From Isoperla grammatica (Eukaryota; Arthropoda; Insecta; Plecoptera; Perlodidae), in the NCBI GenBank assembly GCA_945910005.1, contig OX246746.1, positions 34,970,497 through 35,034,496 on the forward strand: a stretch of DNA of 64,000 bases, in the 5' to 3' direction. The translations under genes were made by a program, and so were the position numbers. This document shows positions 46,264-58,749 of the stretch, piece by piece. The notes beneath the pieces were generated by a model. It was not told the origin of the DNA and did no database searches. It saw only the letters and a program-made list of their open reading frames with translations. Within the stretch, counting starts at the first letter, position 1, and each line of letters starts with the position of its first letter.

Positions 46264-49132
46264 CAGAGATCTGACTAGGCTAGGCTAGGCTAGGCTAGAA
46301 TGCGTCAAGCTGCGTTTTTTTGAGCAGCCGGCTAGCTAGCAGTGGCGGCTCGTGGTATAAAATAATAGGGAGGCCAGGACAATTCAAGAAAGATCGAATA
46401 TGGAAGCAATGGAAATTAGCGGCAGTTCAGGGGGGTCTGGTGGGCGAGCCCCCCAGTCTGCCCCGCAGGGCGATTTTTTTTAAACTGCATTTTTCTACGT
46501 TGTTTTTGGTGTTATAATGTGGTTGTGAATGTGGATTTAAGTTGCCCGATTTAAGTTGACGACACTTGCCATTAACCATAACAATCTCCATACTATAACG
46601 AACCAAACTCGCTTGTTCCTCTCCATCCCTTTGCAGTTATGGCAAAGCTGGTTTCAATCTTCCGTCTTGTTTTTAATCTTTATTTACTCTTTCCTCGAAG
46701 CATGTCTCGTTAATGGTCGATCTAATAACTCGTCAACTATATTGATTTCATTGAATCAAGCAACAACACAGGAAGAACAACAGCAGAAAAACAAACGACA
46801 ATCCCCTGCAAACTACAAACTGCTAAGTATGATATATTATGGAAAGCGGGCGACTCGGTTACCTTCGTGAAAAATCCGAAAATAAACGAAGCGGCCGGCC
46901 TCCTCTGGCATCTTATTGCACGTGCGGCAACTTAGGCGGGGAGGGCGGGAGTATGCCTACCGCATTCCCCCGCACACCGCTCAGGTACCTATATGCTGAA
47001 CGACTGAGAGGGCCGGACGCACGAAGTTCCTCGCGTTTCTACTGGTTCAACGCGGCTAGCAGCCACATTCTCTAGAGGCGCGAAACTTTGAAACGTTGAA
47101 CATTTTTTGTTTGAAGACTTTTACGATAAACATGTATATTATGTAAGATGAACATTAAAATACATAGAACCATTTTCAACAAGATCACAGACAAGATTAA
47201 TCCTCCTCCCTCCGGAAATGTTTGAGGAGGCCTGGCCTCCCTTGCCTCCCCCCACCAGCCGCCACTGCTAGCTAGCTTTTGGCTGGCTACGTTTTTTCAA
47301 ACAGCCCGGCTAGCTTTCTCTTAGCTGGCTAGGTTTTGTCAAGCTGCAGGCTAGCTAGCTTTGGTCTGGCTCGTTTTATCGAGCAGCCGGCTAGCTAGCT
47401 TCTGGCTGGCTACGTTTTTTCAAATAGCTGGCTAGCTTTTTCTTAGCTGGCTACGTTTTATCGAGCTGCAAGCTAGCTAGGTTTTGGCTACATTTTTGCG
47501 AGGTGCAGGCTAGGTTCGCTGGCTAAGATTTTCGAGTAGCTGGCTAGCTAGCTTTCGGCTGGCTACGTTTTCTCAAGCAGCTTGTTCTTAGCTGGCTGCC
47601 TTTCTAGGTTGTGGCTGGCTGCATTTTTGCGAGCTGGCTAAGATTTTCGAGTAGCTGGCTATGTTAGCTTTTGTTTCCCAACATGTGTTCGTCCAGCAGC
47701 ATTTGACGTGTTTCGTTTCCCTCAAAGGGACAATGGACCTTGTTTAAATCTTATTGTACTCCCAATACCGCCTACCGCCTAATAGCCGCCTGGCACAATA
47801 ATTGACTGCAAGGTTGTCAGTGCAAGTTCGAAGGGTTCTTTTCACTGGTAACATCGCAAATTATTTTCATTCACAAAGCATTATTCAAGCATTCAAGTAT
47901 TATTCACAAGTCATTGTTGCTTGCTTTTGGGGGTGAAAGAGATATTACGGAGAGAGCGAGGGAGAGAGATACGCATTCTTCGCCAAATACACATCTTGGT
48001 AACGCAGGAAGCGGTCGCAAGTGGTCAATTAGGGTGGCTTTTGTTTACAACCTACCGCCCAGGCCGATGTCGGCAACAACCCGTCTTTTCATACTGGATG
48101 AACTACCGACGTCAAACATTGTATTGCAGGATCTAACCAAGATAATAGCGGGATGTATGTCAACCCTGGGGGAGGGGGGGTTAAGAGGCGTCTTGCGCTT
48201 TCTTGTTTTCTGTAATAAAAATCACCTTTTCTTGTCATCTGCTTGACTTTAAGGAAACCCAAAATACTTACCTCCCCCTACCCCTGCCAATCTAGCCGGC
48301 ATAATCTTGTCAACAAGTAGCAGGGAGGATATATGGAAAAGTGCAGTCGCCACATTAGTACAGTAACTACAGACAGGCTATATTGACTTTTTAATTAGGA
48401 TTTTCCAAAAAAATAAGTGGGCGAACACGTCCGCCCCCCCCCCCTCCCCCACCTAGGAAAAATAGTAGGTGGCCGTGTCCACCCTGAAATTAAGCACAGG
48501 CTACCACTAGATTATTACTTTACTCGTTATTAACTTTTTAAACATATATAGCAAATATAAATAACCGATTGTTTCATCCATAGTAATCACTTCACTTAGC
48601 TTTTCAATTCACTAGTTATTCACTAGCTATTCATCACTTAGCTATTCGCAACCTGTCAAATAAGCAGGTTTCATGTTTCGTTTGCACCTCATTATTGTAA
48701 TGCAAGGCAATGATTCTAACATTTATGTTCTTTCTGCCCCGGCTAGCTTCCAGCTGGGCTAGGCTAGGCTAAGCTATGTTTTTCCCATATCAGCTAGCTT
48801 CAAGCTAGGCTAGGCTATGTTTTTTTCAGCTCCGGCTATCTTCTGGCTGAGCTGGGCTATGTTCTTTGTAAGCCAGCTAGATTCCAGCTCGGCTGGGCTA
48901 CGTTCGTTCTAAGCCCAGCTAGCTTCCAGCTCGGCTGGGCTACGTTCGTTTTAAGCTAGCTAGCTTCGAGCTCGGCTGGGCTATGTTCCTTGTAAGCCAG
49001 CTACCTTTTAGCTCGGCTACGTTTTTTTTTAAAAGCTAACCGCGGCTAGGCTTGCAGCTGGGCTAGCTTTGCCAGTGACTGGCTAGGCTAGGCTTCGGCT
49101 ATGTTCAAAAAACAAAACTAGTCGGATCCCTG
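46264..49132. mobile_element. Large hAT-like element filled with GCTAG minisatellite
   Basis: The ends are cagagatctgactag and (reverse strand) cagggatccgactag, 13 of 15 identical. The 8-bp repeats ctttatac flank it at 46256-46263 and 49133-49140. Inside, two blocks of degenerate about 40-50-bp repeats (gctagctagctt..ggctggctacgtttttt) lie at 46264-47690 and 48735-49110, in the same orientation. They are separated by about 1 kb of unique sequence with no recognised transposase. Its 2.9-kb length includes the nested element at 46340-47267. Confidence 0.8.
46340..47267. mobile_element. Nested hAT-like element inside the GCTAG element
   Basis: It starts cagtggcggctcgtgg and ends ccagccgccactg, flanked by ctagctag on both sides (46332-46339 and 47268-47275). 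The host repeat is itself ctag-rich, so the TSD alone is weak, but the ends are convincing and resemble those of 34614-35350. A cgagccccccagtctgccccgcagggcg block lies near the left end. There is no transposase. Confidence 0.8.
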
Positions 49133-49140
49133 CTTTATAC

Positions 49141-49677
49141 AATAGAACCGCGTGGCTAAAGAACAATCTGCTTGGCATGATGGAGGAACACGATCCTTGC
49201 TAATACCTAACAAGCTTAAGTTCCATGTAAATATAATTTATTTTCAACTACACTGTCAATGAGTTTGCTTGTAAATACATCATCGTTAATATCCTCGCAT
49301 TTAGTAGTTTGTTTTATGTAATTTTTAATTTCCTACGCGCCGCTTCTAAATCCCACCCTCCACGTCTACAACTGCCTGCGGCTACATAGCATGGCCCCTC
49401 GAGTTGCCGGCAATATGGGTAATTACACGAAACAGGAAATGGAAATGTTGATTAGTTCCTATGTAGGTGGATTACGAACACAATTTTAATTAGTAAACTT
49501 CGAACACGAAGCAAAGATGTTAAACAGGTTTAAATAGCTTTATAAAATGTGATCCTTATCTTTTCAAAGTACAAGTGTTAATACTAAAATGCACGGCCTC
49601 GGGGTTGGGTGTAGGCCAGCCCCGTTATGTTACCAATAACATTGTTCAGCAACAATTCAGCCCGAACAACCGTGAGT
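49141..49677. other. No recognised feature
   Basis: Spacer between the hAT cluster and a tandem repeat. Confidence 0.5.
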
Positions 49678-50007
49678 GATTTCGTACCAGACGTTTTAGC
49701 TGTGAGTGTTAACGTTCCAATGATTTCGACACACTTAAAGATTCATACCAGACGTTTTAGCTATGAGTGTTAACGTTCCAATGATTTCGACACACTTAAA
49801 GAATCATACCAGACGTTTTAGCTATGAGTGTTAACGTTCCAATGATTTCGACACAATTAAAGATTCATACCAGACGTTTTAGCTATGAGTGTTAACGTTT
49901 CAATGATTTCGACACAATTAAAGATTCGTACCAGACGTTTCAGCTGTGACTGCTAACGTTTCAATGATTTCGACACACTTAAAGATTCGTACCAGACGTT
50001 TTAGCTA
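49678..50007. repeat. 61-bp tandem repeat, about 5.5 units
   Basis: Unit landmarks ataccagacgttttagctat, gagtgttaacgtt and aatgatttcgacacacttaaa recur every 61 bp (for example 49740, 49801 and 49862). Units differ at a few positions only. Confidence 0.95.
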
Positions 50008-52370
50008 CCGTTATGTAATTCTAGTGTTAAAAATATTTACAAGACCGTACATGCTTTTCCTTTTTTGACATCATATGTTCTTGGACGCCATCTCTTCAGT
50101 TTTGTTTTATATATGTGTGATTTTATTATTTTTTTCCCTATATATATATATGTATCAACTTACTTTCTAAAACAGTGCTCGGAAAGAAATTTATAAATAC
50201 TAAAATGCAAGAACACTACGTTCACAAACCATGCAGTGTATAGTAGTATTTATAAGCCTCTTTGAATTCGTGCAAACATTTTATACTACAAAATGTGCAA
50301 AACATTTGAGTTGCCAATATGTTATAAAAATAAAAATAAAAATGTATCGTACATTATTAATTGAAACTAGCTTAAAATTGCGCGCAGGTCCACGACTGCC
50401 ACAAATCTGTTCATTGAAAGAATGTTCATGTTAATTAGAATTTTTAATAGGATTTTTGCAGGTGGATACAAATTCTGTTACAGAATAATAGATTTTGTCC
50501 ACTAAAAAATTGTTTAGTCTTTTCCTAAATCGAGTATTGACGGCATATTATAGTTGTACATATTTATTCGTGATGCCTCAAACCCACTCTGTCTTATCGA
50601 AAAATTACACAAGTTATCATAAATTGTTTTTCTACTTAGTATCTATGGAGGGAACATCAGAATTGCAAGTGAAAAGCTGTAAATTATTGTGAACTAAAGT
50701 TACCACTTCATAAATGTAGACAAAGGGCTTGGGTAAAATTGTTTCTTTTTAAGTAGTCTACCGGTGCAACTCGTTCTCATTTCAGTATTTATTATTGTTC
50801 GTATTGTCTCTTTCTGTGAAATGTGAAATAAACATCTTATTATTGGTATCCGCTGAGTTTACCCCGAGTGCTATTCCGTTGAAGGTCAAAGGAAGTATGA
50901 GAAGTATATTCGTCTTAATGTTGTCATTTACGAGGAGATTTAATTTCCTCGCAACAAGAAAGCAGTTGCTAGCTAGGTGACGGTTTTATATCCCAGTGTT
51001 TGCTGTCATATATCCTAGGCTGGGGTTGATAATGTAAAACACGGGTTCATTCACCGTTTGTTTGGCACAGAATTCTAATACTCTGATGATGTGACAGTGC
51101 TCTTGACCGTACATTTTGTTTTGTTATTTGTGTAACATTGTATTCATGCGAGGTGTATTATCTGATCTATACAGAATAAGGCAAGTATTAACAATGTAGC
51201 GATTTGTTTAGGTATTCTCGAGTAACAAGAAATAACTTATAACGTTCATTTTCACAAACATTAATTATTAGACTGTAATGACCTCCAGTGAGATAGAGTT
51301 CATCTGGGTCACCTCGCTGAGACTTGCTTTGATAGAAGGACAGCGTAGAGGTTGAGACGGCCGTTACCCGCTTCAAACATTCCAGCACCCTCCACCCCCA
51401 CCCTCCACCCCCCACCCCCACCCTCCAATCGACGCCCCCTCGGAACAATTCAGAGAAAATTGCGTTCATTTCGTTTTCATGAGAGATTGACAGCAAATTT
51501 CTCTACTAAATGAGGCGTGACTAAGTGGGATTCAAAATAATAAATTAATTCATTATCAAAGATTATAGTGTAACATGCAAAAGAGGCGCGTAACATGCAC
51601 GCTACATCTGACCTACTGAAGATCTCAGAGAGAATAAATTAGGTCTACCGTTCTCGGTTTAGTGTTCTAAATTGTGGAGAAATGGGTCAACTGGAAGTAA
51701 CATTTACAACATCACTCTTGACACATTTTCGTATCGTTCGCCTCGTAATGAAGAACATCAACTGTACGTGTTGAAACTGGAACGCGCGTTACACTATTTT
51801 TCAGCAATGCAATTACTAAGAAATTGTTGATGTTTTTTCTTCATTAGCGAAGAGAATTGACAATTAGTGAATTTTGTGAATCCAGCCGAGTGGCGTAGCT
51901 ATAGTCCCAGCAGCCCCCGCAAGCGCGGGGGGAGGGGGGGCCTGGCTTGGATGGGGTCCTTTCCAAACCAGATGAAAGGCCTTCTTGATGTTGTGTTACA
52001 TTATGCTTGAACAAGATATGAGAGAGAGAAAGAGTTGAAAAGTTATTATTGTTTTAGTTTTGCTTCAAGGATGATGCACATAGCCCAAAGTCGCAAGCAA
52101 ATAAAGTCCAAGTCTCCGAACCGTCGACTTATCTGTTTCAACAAAAGGCGGTTGATTCAAAATATCAAGCACTTATTATATTATTTCGCTGATATTTTTC
52201 GATGTTGCCAAGTCGGTGGTCCTACAGGTATATCGCGGACTTGTTAATTTCTTTCAAAGACACTAATGGCCTTGTAGGTCGACTGGCAAAAGGATGTGTG
52301 TATGAATAACGGTGATTTGAAATTAACAAATACCGAAAATAGATGGTTTCTTTAAATCGGGTTTTGGAAT
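50008..52370. other. No recognised gene
   Basis: ORFs up to 102 codons are without family signal. A C-rich CCACCC array covers 51387-51428. A hAT-like left end (gagtggcgtagctatag, 51894) is followed by cagcccccgcaagcgcgggg. No right end was found. Confidence 0.45.
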
Positions 52371-52660
52371 TGAAGTGTCACCTCTTCCCTCTAAAGTAGT
52401 ATATAGTGCATTCCATGCAGAGATTGCAGTAGGTAGTTGCATTTCTCTGCCACTGTCTACTGCCACCCACCCCTTGCGGCGAGTGCAAAAGATTAAAAGA
52501 TACATCTGGACATGTATATTTCACATACTAACTTTTGCACTCGCCACAAGGGGCGGGTGGGGGTAGACAGTGGCAGATAAAAGTAACTACCTTACCTACT
52601 GCAATCTCTATGTAGAATACACTGTATGTAACTGATGCCGATATTATAAGTGACACTTCA
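52371..52660. repeat. Foldback element, 290 bp
   Basis: The outer ends tgaagtgtca and tgacacttca are a perfect 10-bp inverted repeat. Inner arms pair strongly: agagattgcagtaggta, ctgccactgtctac and cttg.ggcgagtgcaaaag with their reverse complements. Apparent ORFs here fall on the arms. Confidence 0.88.
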
Positions 52661-52990
52661 CCGGACAACAACACACATAATTACGGCGTTGGATCCACAA
52701 CTAAACAGCTTTTCAAATTCCAATTATTTGGTAATTTTAATTAAATTAATTATTTTGATTCATGACTTGATTAAATGAGCAAATTATTACTATATCTATT
52801 TAATATTTCTCTAAATATAAGTTATGTTTCTGTTAATTAAACCCTTCCGTTCGAGACTACATTATTGGATGAAGAAATAGTGTGATAAAATGTTGACTAT
52901 AATTATTGAAAGTATTCATATTTCATTCTGGAGTCATACAACTTTGAATTCCTCATATGCAAATTAGTAAGTGTACCAATTTTCACGTCA
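52661..52990. other. No recognised feature
   Basis: AT-rich spacer. Confidence 0.5.
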
Positions 52991-53242
52991 GTTTCACTCT
53001 GTGCACTAATTTGCCCCATCATATTGGAGACCTACCCCACTATTATGAGTACAGTTTCACTCTGTGCACTAATTTGCTCCATCATATTGGAGACCTACCT
53101 CACAATTTTGAGTACAGTTACACTCTGTGCACTAATTTGCCTCATCATATTGGAGACCTACCTCACTATCATGAGTACAGTTTCACTCTGTGCACTAATT
53201 TGCCTCATCATATTGGAGACCTACCCCACTATTATGAGTACA
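52991..53242. repeat. 63-bp tandem repeat, four units
   Basis: Units start at 52991, 53054, 53117 and 53180 with gttwcactctgtgcactaat and contain catcatattggagacctacc. The unit is 21 codons long, so two plus-strand frames stay open (21-residue repeats). Substitutions are not obviously biased to silent sites in either frame, so coding is not supported. Confidence 0.9.
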
Positions 53243-53307
53243 CTGCAAATTGCTTCAATGACCACACTTAAAGAAATGTAAACATATAAGTTTTGTCTTT
53301 AACTTAC

Positions 53308-53334
53308 CATAGCTTAATGAGTGTGATGTCTTAT
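53308..53334 (-). CDS. Candidate 27-nt microexon
   Basis: On the minus strand the segment is framed by a very good acceptor (ttctttcttttgttacag, with a perfect TACTAAC branch point about 35 nt upstream) and a consensus donor (gtaagttaaa). The only open frame enters in phase 1 and leaves in phase 1, encoding KTSHSLSY between split codons. The length is a multiple of three, as expected for a cassette exon. There is no neighbouring exon by which to check the frame. It could belong to the left-edge gene, which is on the same strand. Confidence 0.45.
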
Positions 53335-56300
53335 CTGTAACAAAAGAAAGAATCCGTGTTAGTACTTAGTAGTGGCATTGATAGTAACAGTTGATAGAAA
53401 AACATTTCATTACGCATGCGTGATATAGCACAGAAACACAATATGGTGGTACTTGTAAATACTTTCTGTGTAGCTAGTGACTAATATTCTAGTCACTAAA
53501 GAACATTCCTTATGAAAGAAATGTTAATAATGCTGTGGAGAACATTTCAAAACAAGTAAAGGAAACATATGGCAACTTCCATTTGTACTTATATAATAGA
53601 AATACTGTAGGTTTCATGGCTGTGTAATGTTAGCGGAACATGCACAGTAAATGGCGAATCTTTCTTACAGTACATCTGTACAGTTTCAAATCCTTATTTA
53701 TGTACCACATTTCTAGGTTAATGTTTTTCAGTTACAGGAAGATTAGAAGTCTACAGTTCGTCTCTATCCAAGATACACGCCGGTAAAGAGGTCTCCTCAA
53801 AGGGAGGTTTATTTCCCGCTCACCGTGCAAGGTTGTAAACGTCAAGTTTGTCACCAGGAAGGATGCACAGTTCAAAAAAAAGTGACCACCAATGATTTCT
53901 ATCCAAATAACAAAAACCATCCGCTTGACAATAGCGAAGGCGGAAGGTCAGGATTCGGTTCTTTTTCAAAGGTTCGGCCATAATTATCCCTTGCTCCAGA
54001 AAAATGACTATCACGTAATGAAACTGCTAGAATTTTACTACTTTTCTTACAACCTCTTTATGAGAATGGCTAATCCTGAATATTGATGGTCGAAGGTCCA
54101 TGTGGTTTGGAGCTGTCTTTACTATGTTAGAAGGTAGGGGGTTTGCCAAATAAAGGGATGATTGACAGCATTAGTCTCCAACAATAAGAAACAATTCCTT
54201 TTAGTTCGCATTTTGCCGGCGTGCATTTTGAATTGAGATAGAGAGTATAAATGCAATCATAAATCCACAGTAAATGTTAAATTTGATACATGTGAGCAGT
54301 AAAAGTAAATTATATTGTGTGTTAATTTCTGGCATTTTATACGCGTTCACTAAAAAATAATACATTTACAAATTAATAATTCTCAGTATAATAAACACCT
54401 CTACCATAAAACAGTTGGGTTTTTTGTGGATAAACTTATATTATTTAGTTTGTCTAAATTGTTCAGACTAAGCGCATCACAAGGCAATTTTCATGGCAAA
54501 TACTCAAACCTTACCCCAAGAAATACTGTGCAAAATGTATTACAGACCAGATAAGATAACGATAACGTACTGTCTCCAAATCATCGGAATGAAAAGCGTG
54601 AGCTAGAACATGATGATAGTATAGTACGACTTCTTCTCTGCCCTATGCAAACACAGACAATACAGCTTAAAAAGCATTCGTTTACTAACGTTGCTTGAAG
54701 TGACCGCCAGCCCAAGTGTACGGGCAATAGATCAATATACGATAAGAATGTTATAACCTACTTCTCAGCTTTAAAGTTAGTTGAAACTATAAGCACACAT
54801 TTGGGTCGTCTCTCGAATAGAAGACTGAATACTAAACTGTATGGATTATATTTAATAAAAACGGCACTATTTAAACATGTATGATAGTATTTGATATGAA
54901 TTAAGACTATTGACTGTTCTTCTTTAAAACAAATTATTTCATAAGCTTTGTTTGTAGGAAGATTCATTTTTATGTATAGAAAAGATGTTTTTAGAAACTG
55001 TAGATATATTGCAACTCCACACCTAACTGAAACAACTCATTGCATTGAAGTATACGCAAAGTTATCTTAAAAATTGTAGCTTTCATTTTGATATCCTCAC
55101 AATTTGTTTCTAATGGCGACCGTATCCCTACATACTTGCTTGGTGCATTCTGTTCAATAAACAGCATCTTTTAATTATTAATAGTGTCAAGTGCTGCTTT
55201 ACTATAGCCAGAGTAAACATAATTCTAATAGAAGTCAGCTGGTTCTCATACGGTTCTCATGAAGCTCAGAGATTGATCCCGCATCATTTGTCTTTGAGGT
55301 GGTTCTTCATGATGGCCTGGAGGTCAAACCTCGTAGTTATTGTTGAACTTGCTAATCGAGCCAACGAGCAGCTAAATAATTCACTTCTAGTTTTCTAAAC
55401 ACGCGGGCGAGTGGTAAAAACCAGCTTCGTTCGCCTCCTACGCTCCACACTTGTGTGTAAGCCAGTGTAAGTAGTTAGCCGTTCTTACAGTGTTCTTACA
55501 GTGTGAGTCAGTGTAAATATTCGTATGGCACTAGGCTGTAATTAAAACTTACACTAGTGTAGCCAGTGCAGGGGATTTTATATTGGATATAACACTATTT
55601 AGCTCGTGTGAGATGTAGAAAATGAATTGAGGGCGCAAACTATGAAGTGTCGTATTCTTGGTTCGTAACTATATCATCAAATTAAAGATGTTAAGAGACG
55701 ATTTATTTAAAATAGGTGGCATGCATTTATACGCTGCGCTGTAAGTAACTCTCATTATAAACATAACTATTAAGTATTATATTATTTTGGTTTTAAAATT
55801 GGAATGGGATGCCATAAATTATATGTCGGTGGTCTCAACAAAAACAAATCAATGAAATTAGTTAATTAACTCATATTCAACTTTCAAATTTGACATCCAT
55901 GATAATCTGCAAGGTTAGAAATTTCCAATAATCTTTATGAATTTATGTTTTATGTATTTTATTATTCTTTACTTCAATTTTGTTCATAGTTTGTATTTAT
56001 TTTAGGTCATGATATAATGCCCTACGAAATAATGTTGAGATCAAACCAAACTATTGGGTTATGTATCTATTTATTTAGTCTGCAACTCTTACAATACATC
56101 ACTTTATTATATTTGAATGTGATACAAGAAAATTCAAGCACAGAAAAATATAAACAAACAAATGTACCCGCATACTGTGCTCGATAGACCTAAAACCTAA
56201 AAATAAACCTAATAAAGGTTGTTCGTGTCTTAATGATATAAGCGACTTTAATGTTTTAAACCTTCACTTTCATCCTTGTGTTTATAAACAAGTGAAAAGA

Positions 56301-56380
56301 AGCTACAAGGCACTAAACAGCCAGCATGGTTATCTTATAGGCTGCCATCGTTGCTCTAGCTCTGTGTCCGGTCCTTACCA
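53335..56380. other. No firmly recognised gene
   Basis: A plus-strand stretch at 53737-53840 after tttttcagttacag is open in one frame, and another ORF (53892-54086) follows. Neither resembles a known family. The remainder is AT-rich. Confidence 0.4.
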
Positions 56381-57920
56381 GACACCTCCACCATGACATG
56401 TTTGCATACATTCCTTAACCCGACACCTCCACCATGACGTAATTGCATACATTCCTTAACCCGACACCTCCACCATGACATGTTTGCATACATTCCTTAA
56501 CCCGACACCTCCACCATGACATGTTTGCATACATTCCTTAACCCGACACATCCACCATGACATGTTTGCATACATTCCTTAACCCGACACCTCCACCATG
56601 ACCTATTTGCATACATTCCTTAACCCGGCACCTCCACCATGACATATTTGCAACATTCCTTAACCCGGCACCTCCACCATGACCTATTTGCATACATTCC
56701 TTAACCCGGCACCTCCACCATGACCTATTTGCATACATTCCTTAACCCGGCACCTCCACCATGACATATTTGCATACATTCCTTAACCCGGCACCTCCAC
56801 TATACCTATTTGCATACATTCCTTAACCCGGCACCTCCACCATGACCTATTTGCATACATTCCTTAACCCGGCACCTCCACCATGACATGTTTGCATACA
56901 TTCCTTAACCCGGCCCCTCCACAATGACCTATTTGCATACATTACTTACCCCGGCACCTCCACCATGACCTATTTGCATACATTCCTTAACCCGGCACCT
57001 CCACCATGACCTATTTGCATACATTCCTTAACCCGGCACCTCCACCATGACCTATTTGCATACATTACTTACCCAGGCACCTCCACCATGACCTATTTGC
57101 ATACATATCTTAACCCGGCACCTCCACTATGACCTATTTGCATACATTCCTTAACCCGGCACCTCCACCATGACCTATTTGCATACATTACTTAACCCGG
57201 CTCCTCCACAAAGACCTATTTGAATACATTACTTAACCCGGCATCTCCACCATGACCTATTTGCATACATTCTTTAACCCGGCACCTCCACCATGACCTA
57301 TTTGCATACATTCCTTAACCCGGCACCTCCACTATGACATATTTGCATACATTCCTTAACCCGGCACCTCCACCATGACCTATGTGCATACATTCCTTAC
57401 CCAGGCACCTCCACCATGACCTATTTGCATACATTCCTTAACCCGGCACCTCCACCATGACCTATTTGCATAATTCCTTTCCCAGGCACCTCCACCATGA
57501 CCTATTTACATACATTCCTTAACCCGGCACCTCCACCATGACACATTTGCATACATTCCTTAACCCGGCACCTCCACCATGACATATTTGCATACATTCC
57601 TTAACCCGGCACCTCCACCATGACCTATTTGCATACATTTCTTAACCCGGCACCTCCACCATGACCTATTTGCATACATTCCTTAACCCGGCACCTCCAC
57701 CATGACATATTTGCATACATCCCTTAACCCGGCACCTCCACCATGACCTATTTGCATACATTCCTTAACCCGGCACCTCCACCATGACCTATTTGCATAC
57801 ATTCCTTAACCCGGCACCTCCACCATGACACATTTGCATAAATTTCTTAACCCGGCACCTCCACAATGATTTATTTGCATAAATTTCTCAACGCGGCACT
57901 TCCATTATGACCTATTTGCA
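56381..57920. repeat. 41-bp satellite with an octamer motif in each unit
   Basis: About 37 units spaced 41 bp contain cttaacccggcacctccacc, then atgac(c/a)t and atttgcatacattc. Early units read cccgacacc and atgtttgcat; later ones cccggcacc and tatttgcat. The units accumulate changes toward the right end (57840-57920). The sequence cccggcacctccaccat is shared with the satellite at 22021. ATTTGCAT is the reverse complement of the POU octamer ATGCAAAT. Confidence 0.97.
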
Positions 57921-58749
57921 TAAATTCGGCACTAGACGCCAGTTACAAAGTAATAAAGGTTGATGGATGAGATGAGATTGTGTTAATGTAGCTCCACCAG
58001 TTATTATTGTCGTAGCCTATATCTAAATACATACAGTACAACTTAAAACTATCAATTATTATTTCTAATTGTACAATGATGTTCAAATAATTATTTTATG
58101 TCTTAAATTTTGATAAGTTTTGTATTTTAATATTTTTATACGTCTGGACAGTTTGTAAAACATTCATGATCCAGCATAAAATATGGATTTTTGTGTTGCA
58201 ACTATGTTAACATGTTAGTTAGTTTTGTGATATGGTTGATATATCCAGTTTACAGACACTTATTGTAGCAAGCACCACGATGTTATTATTAATCTACTTA
58301 TAAAACTTGATGTACTTGATAACTAGTTAATAGTTGATTACACTGAAAAATAATAACGTACTTTTTATTTTATTCATTTACACCATTGTTGAAATAAACA
58401 CACATAATATGACATATTTTTAATGTGCATATGTTTAGGAACTTTAAGTGCATACGGTGATCCGGTACCACCACCACAAACAACATAGACACTATCCATA
58501 GCCTACAAGGTTATACGACTAGATGTGCTGTTTTAGTCCTGCAGTTCTGCTGTATTAACATGGTCTGATGTTGTTATCAATGTGAATTGTTATTTCATCA
58601 CAACAGGTAATGAATATTCATCCGTATCGCTATGAAGTGTATTTGTTTGTTTTCACTATTATCCAAGCAAGATACTTAAAGATCCACCATTCCCCGACAC
58701 AATGAGCATTTTCTTGTGACCAGTGAGATCTGAAAGCGTCTGGAAAGTC
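57921..58749. other. No recognised feature
   Basis: AT-rich spacer before the promoter-like patch. Confidence 0.5.

Noticed and set aside
46556..46870. ORFs inside the nested hAT-like element as transposase
   Set aside because: No hAT transposase motifs; length and composition are as expected by chance.
48230..48300. Minus-strand donor (gtaagtattt) at 48265
   Set aside because: Located inside a hAT-like element; no exon frame on its upstream side.
51894..51950. hAT-like left end (gagtggcgtagctatag)
   Set aside because: No matching right end or TSD within reach; kept only as a possible fragment.
52957..53281. Protein with 21-residue repeats
   Set aside because: Two overlapping frames are open because the repeat unit is 63 bp. 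Unit differences are not biased to silent sites.
53737..54086. Plus-strand exon after tttttcagttacag
   Set aside because: Open frame is short, lacks a convincing donor, and resembles no family.
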